A stretch of 64,000 nucleotides of DNA, taken from contig CAZIAD010000015.1 of assembly GCA_964537555.1 (NCBI GenBank), positions 1 through 64,000 on the forward strand, read 5' to 3'. Shown here piece after piece: positions 26,025 to 35,140 of this stretch. The stretch comes from CAYRWR01 sp964537555 (GTDB taxonomy: Bacteria > Spirochaetota > Brevinematia > Brevinematales > CAYRWR01). Within the stretch, counting starts at the first letter, position 1. Each line of letters starts with the position of its first letter. Below the pieces are notes generated by a model, which was given only the letters and a program-made list of their open reading frames with translations, had not been told where the DNA came from and made no database searches. Both the position numbers and the translations under genes were made by a program.

Positions 26025-27272
26025 ATGAGAGAAGCGATAATCACAATGGTGCTTTTATGGTTAATCCTGATATTCTGGGTGGCTGTAAAAATCTATCGTG
26101 ATACTCATGGAAAAAAACAGGCCAAACCTAATACTAAAAAAATAAAAGTACCGTCACAAAAACGCTTATTAAGCTCTGAAAAAAGAGAAGGATATCAAAT
26201 CGATATTTATGATTGTCCTAGAAGCCGGGTTAAGAAAATGGAGATAGTACTGCACTACGATATCCCGGGATCTGATGAATGGAATATTACCAAGGAAAAA
26301 TTTTTCACAGGCATGGATAGAAAAAAAGGCAGCGATGATATACAGATAGGGGATATTGCCTTTGACCGGGAGTGCCTGCTCAGCGGGGATGCTGAATTCC
26401 TGCGCTCTTTACTCAATGCAGAGCTCAGAGAACAGATCTATGATCTGCATCAGCTCAGTGAACAGTTCCAGGTAACCAGCCGAAATATCATGCTGAGACT
26501 GAAGAAGGAATATATAAATACCCCGGAAAAAAGGGAGGCATTGGTCAGAAAAATCATCGAAACAGCCCGGGTTATCACCAGGGAGCCGGATATGTTTAAG
26601 CGCTGCCTGGCCAATGCCCAAAAAGATCCTCAGCCCCGGTTCAGGATATATAACCTGGGTATCCTGCATTCCCGCTTTTCTGACCGGATAGAGTCTGCAC
26701 AAGCCATCGAGTCTGCCCTGAAGGACCCGGATCTGGATGTACGCATCTATGCTGCTGTCTTGCAGGGGGAGAAAGCACAGAGCCTTTTAGGTGATATTTT
26801 ACTTAATGAAAACCTAAATGTAAAACAGCTTCGGGATATCATCTTTCACATGATGAACAGGGATTATACCCGGAGCATACCTGTGATCATCAAGTATTAT
26901 CAAAAAAGTAAAGACCTACAGGTCCGCCTGATTCTCCTGCAGGGTTTAAGAGGCCTGGCCCACAGCTCAGCCCAGGACTTTCTGAAGACGGAGCTGGACA
27001 GTGAACAGGATAGGGTCATCCGCATAGCCCTCGTAGATACCCTGGGAATGTGCGGCGATATCCCGGCGGTGGAGTATCTCTATAAATGGGAGCTGGCTCA
27101 TCCTGATGCCGGTCTGAAAGACAGCATAAAAAGAGCTATCAGCCGCATCCAGTCCCGGCAGGATGTCAAAGGCGACAAGGGCTGGCTCTCTCTGAATGAG
27201 ACCGGCCAGAGCGAAGGGGGTCTTAGCCTATCCCACGGAGATGAGGGTGGACTCAGTATGGAGGAAGAATAA
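26025..27272 (+). CDS. Membrane-anchored HEAT-repeat protein with LS-repeat tail, paralogue 3
   Basis: A 415-residue member of the four-gene family. It has a membrane segment at about 5-24, a Lys-rich linker, and the shared middle domain (IQIGDIAFDRECLLSGDAEFLRSLL). HEAT-like repeats include LRIALVDTLGMCGDIPAVEYLYKWE-type helices near 330-360. The tail is WLSLNETGQSEGGLSLSHG followed by GGLSMEEE. It is closest to paralogue 4, and the 3' ends of the two genes are almost identical in DNA. GAGGGG lies 4 nt before the ATG. Confidence 0.8.
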   Translation: MREAIITMVLLWLILIFWVAVKIYRDTHGKKQAKPNTKKIKVPSQKRLLSSEKREGYQIDIYDCPRSRVKKMEIVLHYDIPGSDEWNITKEKFFTGMDRKKGSDDIQIGDIAFDRECLLSGDAEFLRSLLNAELREQIYDLHQLSEQFQVTSRNIMLRLKKEYINTPEKREALVRKIIETARVITREPDMFKRCLANAQKDPQPRFRIYNLGILHSRFSDRIESAQAIESALKDPDLDVRIYAAVLQGEKAQSLLGDILLNENLNVKQLRDIIFHMMNRDYTRSIPVIIKYYQKSKDLQVRLILLQGLRGLAHSSAQDFLKTELDSEQDRVIRIALVDTLGMCGDIPAVEYLYKWELAHPDAGLKDSIKRAISRIQSRQDVKGDKGWLSLNETGQSEGGLSLSHGDEGGLSMEEE

Positions 27273-28532
27273 GTGAGTAAGGAAAAAGAAGAATTAATAC
27301 TTCACATTGTCGCGGTTATCCTGGCCCTCATTTTTTTGGCAATAAAATGGATAATATCCAGATATAAGCAATACCTTGCAGCATCTCCCAAACCAAAAAA
27401 GAGAGTGATGATGAAAAAACCGGTATACACAATCCACGATGGGTATAAGGTGGAAGTGAGAACTTATAAGAGAAATTGGGTAAAGATGAAACAATTTATC
27501 TTACACTATCCTCTATCGGGGCCACAGGACTGGAGCATTTCCAAAGAGAAATATTTCATCGGTATGGATAGGAATAAAGGCAGTGATGATATACAGATAG
27601 GGGTGCCGGCATTTGACAGGGAGTGCCTGCTGACCGGAAATGAAGATTTCCTGCGCTCTCTACTCAATGAAAAGGTCAGGGAAAAGATCTTTTTACTCCA
27701 TCAGGTCACTGAAGAATTTCAGGTGAATGGACAGATGATCTCCGCCATGATGAGAAAAGAAGACCTGAAAAATACCGCAAAGCAGGATGCCTTGATCCAG
27801 ATAATGATAGAGACAGCTCAGGTCCTGTCTGAAGAACCGGATATGTTTAAGCGCTGTGTAAATAATATCCTGAATGATCCCTATATCCCTTTCAGAATGT
27901 TTAATCTGGCTATTCTTCATTCCAGTTTTCCTGATCGCAGAGAGACTGCTGCCACAATACAGGCAGTCCTGGCAGATCCCGACCTGGATATTCGGATCCA
28001 TGCTTCTATTGTGATGGGAGTATCCGGAATGAGTCTGCTCAAAGACCTGCTGCTGCAGCAGGATCTCAATCCGGCTCAGATGAGAGATATAATTCAGCAT
28101 TTTATAATCAGGAATTATAGTCAGACTACCTCCATCCTCATGGAGTGCTATAAAAATAAAGCAGATCTTGGCCCCGGTGATAAACTGATACTCCTCCAGG
28201 GATTAAGTACCCAGGCAGACAGCTCAGCCCGGGATTTTCTGATGACAGAGCTGGAGAAGGAAAAGGACAGAGATCTGCGTATCGCCCTGGTAGATGCTCT
28301 GGGGATGTGCGGCGATATTCCTGCGGTGGAGTATCTCTATAAATGGGAGCTGGCACATCCCGATGTCTCTATTAAGGACAGCATAAAAAGAGCCATCAGG
28401 CGCATCCAGGCCCGTCAGGATGTCAAAGGCGACAAGGGCTGGCTCTCTCTGAATGAGACCGGCCAGAGCGAAGGCGGCCTTAGCCTGCCCCATGAAGATG
28501 AGGGCGGACTGAGTATGGCAGAAGAAGAGTGA
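27273..28532 (+). CDS. Membrane-anchored HEAT-repeat protein with LS-repeat tail, paralogue 4
   Basis: A 419-residue protein starting at GTG 27273 directly after the stop of paralogue 3, with GGAGGAAG in the end of that gene, so the two are translationally coupled. It has a membrane segment at about 8-26, a basic linker, and the domain with IQIGVPAFDRECLLTGNEDFLRSLL. HEAT-like repeats follow, with the tail SEGGLSLPHEDEGGLSMAEEE-like in pattern. The Hsp70-like gene follows 90 bp downstream. Confidence 0.8.
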   Translation: MSKEKEELILHIVAVILALIFLAIKWIISRYKQYLAASPKPKKRVMMKKPVYTIHDGYKVEVRTYKRNWVKMKQFILHYPLSGPQDWSISKEKYFIGMDRNKGSDDIQIGVPAFDRECLLTGNEDFLRSLLNEKVREKIFLLHQVTEEFQVNGQMISAMMRKEDLKNTAKQDALIQIMIETAQVLSEEPDMFKRCVNNILNDPYIPFRMFNLAILHSSFPDRRETAATIQAVLADPDLDIRIHASIVMGVSGMSLLKDLLLQQDLNPAQMRDIIQHFIIRNYSQTTSILMECYKNKADLGPGDKLILLQGLSTQADSSARDFLMTELEKEKDRDLRIALVDALGMCGDIPAVEYLYKWELAHPDVSIKDSIKRAIRRIQARQDVKGDKGWLSLNETGQSEGGLSLPHEDEGGLSMAEEE

Positions 28533-28554
28533 AATACAACAACTAAATCCCCGG

Positions 28555-28583
28555 TAGACAATTAAGAAAAATCGGGTTAAAAT
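28555..28583 (+). promoter_or_regulatory. Sigma-70 promoter of the Hsp70-like gene
   Basis: TAGACA, 17 bp and TAAAAT lie 39 bp before the ATG at 28623. The octamer GGTAGACA at the -35 recurs at the ribosome-binding region (28611-28618). Confidence 0.6.
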
Positions 28584-28622
28584 AAGGTACTTTATATATT
28601 TATTATAAATTAGGTAGACATA

Positions 28623-30329
28623 ATGAGAAAATTGCACCTGGCCCTGGACCTGGGCACGACCAATACTGTCGCTGCTATATGGAATGCGGAACTGGACAAT
28701 CCCCAGATCCTGCATCTCAAGGATATATGCCGGGATGAGAGGAGTGACTCCCTCATCGATGATTCCTTTACCATCCCCTCCACTGTCTTTCTGCTGGAGC
28801 CGGCCCAGGTGTATCGTTTTCCCTATAACATACTCTTTAAAAAGTTGCAGAGCAAGACCGGAGTAAAAATAGGCAAGGCGGCCATTATGGCCAACGGTGG
28901 CCTCTTCAAGGAAAACTTTGTATCCAGTTTTAAGAGCTATCTGGGCCGGGGGTCCTACCAGTTTATCGGCCAGCTCGGGGAGTGGAAGTACAATGCCGAA
29001 CTGATCACCGAACTGTTTCTCCGGGAGCTGATCCACCAGATCGAGATCAGTGAAAAAGCCAAAGTCAATGAGCTCACGATCACGGTACCGGTTGATTTTT
29101 ATGAATTTTACCGGGCCCGGCTCCACCGTATCTGCCGGCGGGTAGGTATACACCGCATACATACCCTGGATGAGCCGGTAGCGGCAGCCCTGGGCTACGG
29201 ACTCAATGTCACTGACTCCAAGACCATGCTGGTGGTGGATTTCGGAGGAGGCACCCTGGACTGTGCCCTCATCCATACCAATGAAAAAGGCAGTGAAAAG
29301 GGCCAGTGTTCTGTCCTGGCCAAGGAAGGTGCCCCCATCGGGGGTAATGTGATCGATGCCTGGATCGTGGAAATGGTGTGTGAGCACTACGGCTACGACT
29401 TTGCTGCCTTTACCCGGGAACCGGATCTGGCCTGGTGGTACCGCATCCTCCTGGAGGAAGCCCGGCGGGTCAAAGAGTCCCTGTTCAACAAGGAAAAAGA
29501 GATCTTTTACCTGCTCCCATCCGCTATGATGCATCAGTTTGCCGGACGTTTTTTCCAGCATGGCAAGGATGCCCGAAAACCTATGGTGATAGACCGGGAT
29601 ATGTTCTCCCGGCTCCTCGAGGATAAAGGCCTGTACCGTCACCTGGATTCTGTAATGAGGAGCCTCTTTATCTCTGCCGGGACCAAAGGCATCACTAGCG
29701 AGCATGTGGAAGAAGTGATCATGATAGGGGGGTCCACCCTGCTGCCCGGGGTCTATCCTTTCTATGAAGATATGTTTGGGCGGGACAGGGTCAGGGCCTG
29801 GCAGCCTTTTAACGCAGTGGCCTTCGGGGCAGCGGCCTACTCAGCCGGCAAATTCTTTAAAAAAGATATCATCACCCATGATTACGCCATTCGGACCTAT
29901 AATCACAAAAACCATGAGCCGGAATACCATGTTATCGTACCGGGAAACACCCCTTTTCCTACCCCCAGTGATTTCTGGAAAAGAAGACTGGTGCCCACCT
30001 GCGCCCTGGGGGAGCCGGAATCTATTTTTAAGCTCATTGTCTGTGAGATAGGTAAAAAGCATGGCCTTCACCAGGAGTTTGTCTGGGATGATAAGGGCCG
30101 TCTCCATTCCCTGGAAGAAGGGGCTGAAGCCCGGCAGCTCATCGTACCCCTCAATGAAGACAATCCCACTCTTGGCTACCTGGAACCCCCCCATTACCCT
30201 TCAGAAAAAGCCCCCCGGGTAGAGATATCCTTTATGGTCAATGAAGATAAATGGCTCTGTACCAGCGTCTATGACCTCAAGAGTCAGAACATGCTCATCC
30301 GGGAAAAACCGGTTATTCGTCTGAAGTAA
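28623..30329 (+). CDS. Hsp70-like ATPase without the helical lid
   Basis: A 568-residue Hsp70-superfamily protein. The actin-fold ATPase motifs are all present: LALDLGTTNTVAAIW (phosphate 1), LTITVPVDFYEFYRARL, LDEPVAAALGYGL, LVVDFGGGTLDCALI (phosphate 2) and VIMIGGSTLLPGVY (adenosine). It departs from DnaK after about residue 400. The remaining 165 residues look beta-rich and have no C-terminal helical lid or DnaK-type tail, so it is probably a specialised chaperone or scaffold, not DnaK itself. It lies directly after the HEAT/LS-tail genes, with its own promoter. No DnaJ or GrpE is nearby. Confidence 0.88.
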   Translation: MRKLHLALDLGTTNTVAAIWNAELDNPQILHLKDICRDERSDSLIDDSFTIPSTVFLLEPAQVYRFPYNILFKKLQSKTGVKIGKAAIMANGGLFKENFVSSFKSYLGRGSYQFIGQLGEWKYNAELITELFLRELIHQIEISEKAKVNELTITVPVDFYEFYRARLHRICRRVGIHRIHTLDEPVAAALGYGLNVTDSKTMLVVDFGGGTLDCALIHTNEKGSEKGQCSVLAKEGAPIGGNVIDAWIVEMVCEHYGYDFAAFTREPDLAWWYRILLEEARRVKESLFNKEKEIFYLLPSAMMHQFAGRFFQHGKDARKPMVIDRDMFSRLLEDKGLYRHLDSVMRSLFISAGTKGITSEHVEEVIMIGGSTLLPGVYPFYEDMFGRDRVRAWQPFNAVAFGAAAYSAGKFFKKDIITHDYAIRTYNHKNHEPEYHVIVPGNTPFPTPSDFWKRRLVPTCALGEPESIFKLIVCEIGKKHGLHQEFVWDDKGRLHSLEEGAEARQLIVPLNEDNPTLGYLEPPHYPSEKAPRVEISFMVNEDKWLCTSVYDLKSQNMLIREKPVIRLK

Positions 30330-30386
30330 CCATAGTGTGGCCAATAAAAGAGAATAAGTCAGGCTAATCCGATAACTACTTACTGG

Positions 30387-30415
30387 TTGACACAAACCTA
30401 AAAAAGTGGCAAAAT
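30387..30415 (+). promoter_or_regulatory. Sigma-70 promoter of the phospholipase gene
   Basis: A perfect TTGACA, 17 bp and CAAAAT lie 41 bp before the ATG at 30456. Confidence 0.55.
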
Positions 30416-30455
30416 ATCATTAAAGAACAGTATTCGTATTTAACAGGAGGAAGGG

Positions 30456-31277
30456 ATGTCAAGACGTTTTATAATGGTTTTATGGGCGTTAATATTTACT
30501 GGTTTTTTAAGGGTTCAATTATCCGCCCTGGAGAGTAAGCCATCGGAACGCCTCAGTTTTTTTGAGGATAACTACTTTATCACCGGATACGGGACCGGCT
30601 GGGAGCCTATTGATACCTTCTACGACACCAATAACCAGGTAAAGTACCAGTTTAGCATCAAGTACCTGCTGGACTGGGGAAATGGATGGTGGCAGAATTC
30701 AGATGTGTTTAATCTCTATTTTATCTATACCCAGAAACATCTGTGGAATATCTTTGACGCTTCCTCTCCTTTTAAAGAGAGTAATTTTAAGCCGGGAATA
30801 ATGGCTAATTTTAATTTTGATATACCCGTGATGTATAAGATCAACTTTATTCCTATTGTACACGAATCAAATGGCAGAGATGGTGTGGATTCCAAAAGCT
30901 GGAACCGGGTCATACTGACTTTGGGATTATTGAAGACTAGATTTTTTGAACTGGATGCCAGTGCCTTTTATATCTATCCCTTTAATCTCTCGGAATATAA
31001 CCTGGATATTGTAGATTATAGCGGCTATTTTGAACTGTTCGCCAGGATTTCGGATAATGTGGATGATCCCCTGTTTCAGGTAGACTATACCTTAAGAGCA
31101 GCTACAGCCGGCCTGACCCACATTGTAGACTTTAAATTGGGTATCTTCCACCTGATCAATAAGCGCTGGCCTAAGGACATCCTCCTGCACGCCCAGCTGC
31201 ACTATGGCTACCTGGAGAGCCTGGAGACCTACAATGACAAGACTGCCCGGATCAGGCTGGGTATTGGTTTTTATTGA
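30456..31277 (+). CDS. pldA: Outer-membrane phospholipase A (OMPLA)
   Basis: Calcium-dependent phospholipase A in the outer membrane, 273 residues, with a signal peptide ending near QLSA (23-24). The active-site signature is clear: VHESNGRDG and SKSWNR give H136, S138 and N150. The His-to-Asn distance of 14 equals that of Escherichia coli OMPLA (H142, S144, N156), and the upstream FKPGI corresponds to the YxPE/F segment of the family. The rest is amphipathic strands ending in an aromatic residue (GIGFY), as expected for a 12-stranded barrel. It is monocistronic, with a promoter and terminator. Confidence 0.88.
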   Translation: MSRRFIMVLWALIFTGFLRVQLSALESKPSERLSFFEDNYFITGYGTGWEPIDTFYDTNNQVKYQFSIKYLLDWGNGWWQNSDVFNLYFIYTQKHLWNIFDASSPFKESNFKPGIMANFNFDIPVMYKINFIPIVHESNGRDGVDSKSWNRVILTLGLLKTRFFELDASAFYIYPFNLSEYNLDIVDYSGYFELFARISDNVDDPLFQVDYTLRAATAGLTHIVDFKLGIFHLINKRWPKDILLHAQLHYGYLESLETYNDKTARIRLGIGFY

Positions 31278-31305
31278 TACTGTACTAAGGATGATTCTAA
31301 ATACG

Positions 31306-31337
31306 ACAGGCCTTCTTGCAGGAGGCCTGTTTTTTTA
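31306..31337 (+). terminator. Rho-independent terminator of pldA
   Basis: ACAGGCC and GGCCTGT pair around an 11-nt loop and are followed by seven T residues. Confidence 0.85.
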
Positions 31338-31451
31338 TTGCAGGCCTGTCTCAAAGACCTGGCTGTACAGGGCCACAAAGTAAGTGCAGTTTTTTTGTAT
31401 GACCAGGCCAGGCATAGGATTCTGATGCAGTACATTAGTTCATACAGCCTT

Positions 31452-31480
31452 TTGACTTTCAGCCCTATCTGGTTTATAAT
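31452..31480 (+). promoter_or_regulatory. Sigma-70 promoter of pyrG operon
   Basis: TTGACT, 17 bp and a perfect TATAAT lie 26 bp before the pyrG ATG. This is one of the best housekeeping promoters in the window. Confidence 0.8.
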
Positions 31481-31506
31481 TATAAATCATATCCATAGGG
31501 GGCAGC

Positions 31507-33123
31507 ATGGAAGGCAAGAAGTATATCTTTGTCACAGGCGGGGTGAGTTCATCACTGGGGAAGGGTATCACTGCCTCTTCTATCGGGACCCTGCTCTCGG
31601 CTGCGGGATACAAGATCAACATGATGAAGATCGACCCCTATCTCAATGTGGATGCAGGCACGATGCGGCCCTATGAACACGGTGAAGTCTATGTGACTGA
31701 TGACGGGGCTGAGACCGACCTCGACCTGGGCAACTATGAGCGATTCGTACGCATCAAGACCAGCCTGTCCAGCTCTATCACTACCGGACAGATCTATCAG
31801 CGCGTCATCGATGCCGAGCGTAAAGGTGAATATCTGGGCCAGACCGTTCAGGTCATCCCCCATATCACTGATGAGATCAAGCGCCGGGTCCGGGTATGTG
31901 ATGGAAATGACGAAGCCCATATCATCATCATAGAACTGGGCGGTACCGTTGGTGACATTGAAGGCATTCCCTTTCTGGAAGCTATACGCCAGTTTGCTAT
32001 CGATGAAGGTAAAAGCAATGTAAAATTCGCTCACCTCACCCTGGTTCCCCGTATCAAAGGCTCCGGTGAATTAAAGACCAAGCCTACCCAGCACTCTGTA
32101 AAAGCTATGATGTCCATGGGCATACAGCCCGACTTCCTGTTCTGCCGCTGCGAAGTGGAAGTGCCGGATGACCTCAAGCAAAAGATCGCTAATTTTTGTA
32201 ATGTAGATAAGCAGCACATTTTTTCAGCGGTAGACCTGGATACCATCTATGCCGTCCCGCTTACCTTTCATGAACAGGATGCGGACAAGATCATCCTCAA
32301 TACTTTGGGCCTGCCCTATCGTACCCCTGATCTCTCAAAATGGAAAAACATAGTCAATATAGCCACAAAGCCTCAGTATGAAGTCAATATCGCTTTTGTG
32401 GGTAAATATGTAAATCTGGATGATGCCTACAAATCAGTAGATGAAGCCCTCCGCCACGGTGGACTGGCCAATAAAGCCAAAGTCAATATCATCAAGATAG
32501 ACTCAGAGGAATTTGATAAAGAGGGCTTTAAGCTGCCCAAAGATATCGGAGGCATACTGATACCCGGAGGTTTTGGTACCCGGGGAATAGAAGGCAAGAT
32601 AAAGGCTACAGTCTATGCCCGTAAGAACAAGGTACCCATACTGGGAATCTGCCTGGGCTTACAGTGCATGGTCATCGGTTTTGCCCGGGAGGAATGCGGC
32701 CTCAAGGAAGCAAACTCCAGCGAGTTTAATACCGAGACTCCCTACCCCGTCATAGAGCTCCTGGCTAATCTTAAAGGGGTGAAATATCTGGGCGGAACCA
32801 TGCGCAGAGGCGGCTCCAAGACCTACATCAAAAAAGGGACTCAGGCCCACTCTATCTATAAAAAAGATGAGGTCATAGAGCGACATCGTCACAGATACGA
32901 AGTGAATCCGGAATACGTGCAATGCCTGGAAGAGCATGGCCTGACTATTTCCGGGACCGCAGAGAACGGGCTGGTGGAGATCATAGAGGATAAGAAACAT
33001 CCCTGGTTTATCGGAGTGCAGTACCATCCCGAATTTAACTCAGCCCCTATCGAGCCCTCCCCGCTGTTTGCCAGCTTTATACAGGCCGCTCTCAAGCACT
33101 CCAAACCCAAGCCGGAAAAATAA
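31507..33123 (+). CDS. pyrG: CTP synthase
   Basis: Converts UTP to CTP using ATP and glutamine, the last step of pyrimidine nucleotide synthesis. The 538-residue length is normal. The synthetase domain begins KYIFVTGGVSSSLGKGI and includes KIDPYLNVDAGTM. The C-terminal class I glutamine amidotransferase has GICLGLQCMV (nucleophile Cys) and GVQYHPEF (His-Glu). It is followed 3 bp later by an antiporter gene and heads a four-gene run to 35782. Confidence 0.97.
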   Translation: MEGKKYIFVTGGVSSSLGKGITASSIGTLLSAAGYKINMMKIDPYLNVDAGTMRPYEHGEVYVTDDGAETDLDLGNYERFVRIKTSLSSSITTGQIYQRVIDAERKGEYLGQTVQVIPHITDEIKRRVRVCDGNDEAHIIIIELGGTVGDIEGIPFLEAIRQFAIDEGKSNVKFAHLTLVPRIKGSGELKTKPTQHSVKAMMSMGIQPDFLFCRCEVEVPDDLKQKIANFCNVDKQHIFSAVDLDTIYAVPLTFHEQDADKIILNTLGLPYRTPDLSKWKNIVNIATKPQYEVNIAFVGKYVNLDDAYKSVDEALRHGGLANKAKVNIIKIDSEEFDKEGFKLPKDIGGILIPGGFGTRGIEGKIKATVYARKNKVPILGICLGLQCMVIGFAREECGLKEANSSEFNTETPYPVIELLANLKGVKYLGGTMRRGGSKTYIKKGTQAHSIYKKDEVIERHRHRYEVNPEYVQCLEEHGLTISGTAENGLVEIIEDKKHPWFIGVQYHPEFNSAPIEPSPLFASFIQAALKHSKPKPEK

Positions 33124-33126
33124 TTC

Positions 33127-34305
33127 ATGATGCTGATAGCCAATTTTGCGGTAGTGATAGCTGCCGCATTATTTTTAAGCTACCTATTCGAAAAGATCAG
33201 ACTGCCCGGCCTGCTGGGCATGGTCATCACCGGTATCCTCTTAGGGCCCTATGTCCTTAATTTTATTTCCTCTGATATCCTGAAGGTCTCCGCAGAGCTG
33301 CGGACCCTGGCTCTCATAGTCATACTGATTCGGGCCGGCCTGGGGATCAGCCGGGCCACCCTCAATAAAGTGGGTGCCTCTGCTATCAAGATGAGCTTTA
33401 TTCCCGGAATACTGGAAGGCTCGGCTATTTTATTTCTGGCTCATTACTGGATGGGATTCAGCTGGACGGAAGCCGGCATGCTGGGCTTTATCATCGCAGC
33501 AGTGTCTCCGGCAGTAGTGGTGCCTCAGATGCTGGACCTTAAAGAAAAAGGCTATTCCAGGCATAAAGAAGTACCGACCCTGGTCCTGGCGGGAGCATCC
33601 CTGGATGATGTATTTGCTATCACCATTTTTGGAGTATTTATGGCCCTGCACCAGGGCAAAGGCCAGGAGATCGGGAGCCTGGTAGCCCGGGTCCCTCTCA
33701 GTATTGTACTGGGTATAGCCGGAGGATTACTTCTGGGGTTTCTCCTGTCCCTGCTATTTGCCCGGCTCAGAGTGCGCACTACCCGTAAAGCCCTCACTTT
33801 TCTCCTGGTAGCCATACTCTTTCATGAACTGGAAAAGCTACTCCCTATTGCCTCCTTACTGGGTATCATGGCCATGGGCTTTGTGCTCCTGGAACGTGAA
33901 GAAAAAGAAGCGCATGCCCTGGCTAATAAATTTAATAAAGTGTGGGTGTTCGCAGAACTGGTTCTGTTTATCCTCATAGGGGCCCAGGTGGATATCACAG
34001 TAGCCTGGAATGCCGGACTCATAGGCCTGGCCATCATCGGGCTGGGGCTGCTGGCCCGGAGCATGGGAGTCATACTGTCTCTCATGGGTTCTGAACTGAA
34101 CTACAAAGAGAGACTGTTCTGTGTGATCTCCTATCTGCCTAAGGCCACGGTCCAGGCAGCTATAGGGGCGGTCCCACTGGCATCCGGAGTAGGGCAGGGC
34201 AGTCTCATTCTGGCTATAGCAGTACTTTCTATAATAGTGACTGCACCTCTGGGGGCTGTGGGCATCACCCTGTCCGCTCCCCGTTTACTGGACGACAAGG
34301 CATAA
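33127..34305 (+). CDS. Cation:proton antiporter (CPA/NhaP type)
   Basis: A 392-residue inner-membrane antiporter with about 12 transmembrane segments covering the whole length. Typical features are GLLGMVITGILLGPYVL in the second helix, LIVILIRAGLGISR, the unwound-helix region SPAVVVPQM and LASLDDVFAI-like wording (GASLDDVFAI), and LFILIGAQVD. There is no C-terminal TrkA/RCK domain. It likely exchanges Na+ or K+ for protons. No strong Shine-Dalgarno sequence is present; it probably relies on coupling to pyrG, whose stop is 3 bp upstream. Confidence 0.85.
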   Translation: MMLIANFAVVIAAALFLSYLFEKIRLPGLLGMVITGILLGPYVLNFISSDILKVSAELRTLALIVILIRAGLGISRATLNKVGASAIKMSFIPGILEGSAILFLAHYWMGFSWTEAGMLGFIIAAVSPAVVVPQMLDLKEKGYSRHKEVPTLVLAGASLDDVFAITIFGVFMALHQGKGQEIGSLVARVPLSIVLGIAGGLLLGFLLSLLFARLRVRTTRKALTFLLVAILFHELEKLLPIASLLGIMAMGFVLLEREEKEAHALANKFNKVWVFAELVLFILIGAQVDITVAWNAGLIGLAIIGLGLLARSMGVILSLMGSELNYKERLFCVISYLPKATVQAAIGAVPLASGVGQGSLILAIAVLSIIVTAPLGAVGITLSAPRLLDDKA

Positions 34306-34321
34306 TCTAAGGAGCTCAAAC

Positions 34322-35125
34322 ATGAAAAATAAGATCGCTCTTATCACTGGGGCCAGCAGCGGTATTGGGGCTGCATTTGCCCGCTTACTGGCTGGAAAGG
34401 GATATAATGTGTGGATCACAGGCCGCCGCAGGGACAGGCTGGAGGCCCTGGCCCGGGAGATCAAACAGTCTCACCCTGTGAGCGTAGAGATCATCCAGGG
34501 CGACCTGCTCCTGGAAAAAGATATCTGCGCCCTGGAACAGAAGATAAAACAGGCCTCTGACCTGGAGGTCCTGGTCAATAATGCCGGATATGGGGACGAT
34601 GTCATATTTGAATCATCACCTGTAAAAATGCATACGGATATGCTCAGAGTGCATGTGGAAGCCAGTGTGAGACTGGCTCATGCAGCCCTGACCCCCATGC
34701 TGGATAATAAGACGGGCTATATCCTCAATGTGTCATCTATAGCCGGGCTGGTGGCTACGGGGGGCTCCGTGTCCTATAATGCTACCAAGGCCTATCTGAT
34801 CCGATTCAGCGAGGCCCTGTCACTTAACCTGCATGATGCCGGGATCAGGGTGTCCGCCCTCTGCCCCGGCTTTACACATACCGACTTTCATGCTAAAATG
34901 GGCATGGATGAGGCGGATAAAAGACGCTGGTCCCGGAACTGGATGGCTGCGGACAGGGTGGCCCACCTGGGCTGGAAGGCTATCCTCAGGGGGGGCGTGG
35001 TGTATATCCCGGGCTGGAGGAATAAACTCATGATAGGCTTCGTGAATCTCTTGCCGCCGCGCCTGAGATTGGGGCTGGCCCGTATAGTAAGCGCTAAATC
35101 CAGAAAGAGCCTGGAAAATCAATAA
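34322..35125 (+). CDS. Short-chain dehydrogenase/reductase
   Basis: A 267-residue NAD(P)-dependent oxidoreductase of the classical SDR type. The nucleotide loop is TGASSGIGAAFARLLA (about 8-23), followed by NNAGYGD (about 86-92). The catalytic Ser is in LNVSSIAG, and YNATKAYLI gives the YxxxK pair. The basic residues GRRRDRL after strand 2 favour NADP. The substrate is unknown. The C-terminal part resembles membrane-associated SDRs of lipid metabolism, but this is weak. It lies 16 bp after the antiporter. Confidence 0.88.
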   Translation: MKNKIALITGASSGIGAAFARLLAGKGYNVWITGRRRDRLEALAREIKQSHPVSVEIIQGDLLLEKDICALEQKIKQASDLEVLVNNAGYGDDVIFESSPVKMHTDMLRVHVEASVRLAHAALTPMLDNKTGYILNVSSIAGLVATGGSVSYNATKAYLIRFSEALSLNLHDAGIRVSALCPGFTHTDFHAKMGMDEADKRRWSRNWMAADRVAHLGWKAILRGGVVYIPGWRNKLMIGFVNLLPPRLRLGLARIVSAKSRKSLENQ

Positions 35126-35140
35126 ACGTAAAAGGAGACA

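Noticed and set aside
23840..28532. The LS-repeat tails as encapsulin cargo-loading peptides or PEP-CTERM-like sorting tags
   Set aside because: No encapsulin shell gene is present, the wording does not fit the known cargo peptide, and no C-terminal membrane segment or basic end follows as sorting tags require.
28224..29705. A long minus-strand open frame of 493 codons opposite the Hsp70-like gene
   Set aside because: It is the antisense shadow of a clear Hsp70 coding region, with low-complexity composition and no recognisable motif or ribosome-binding site.
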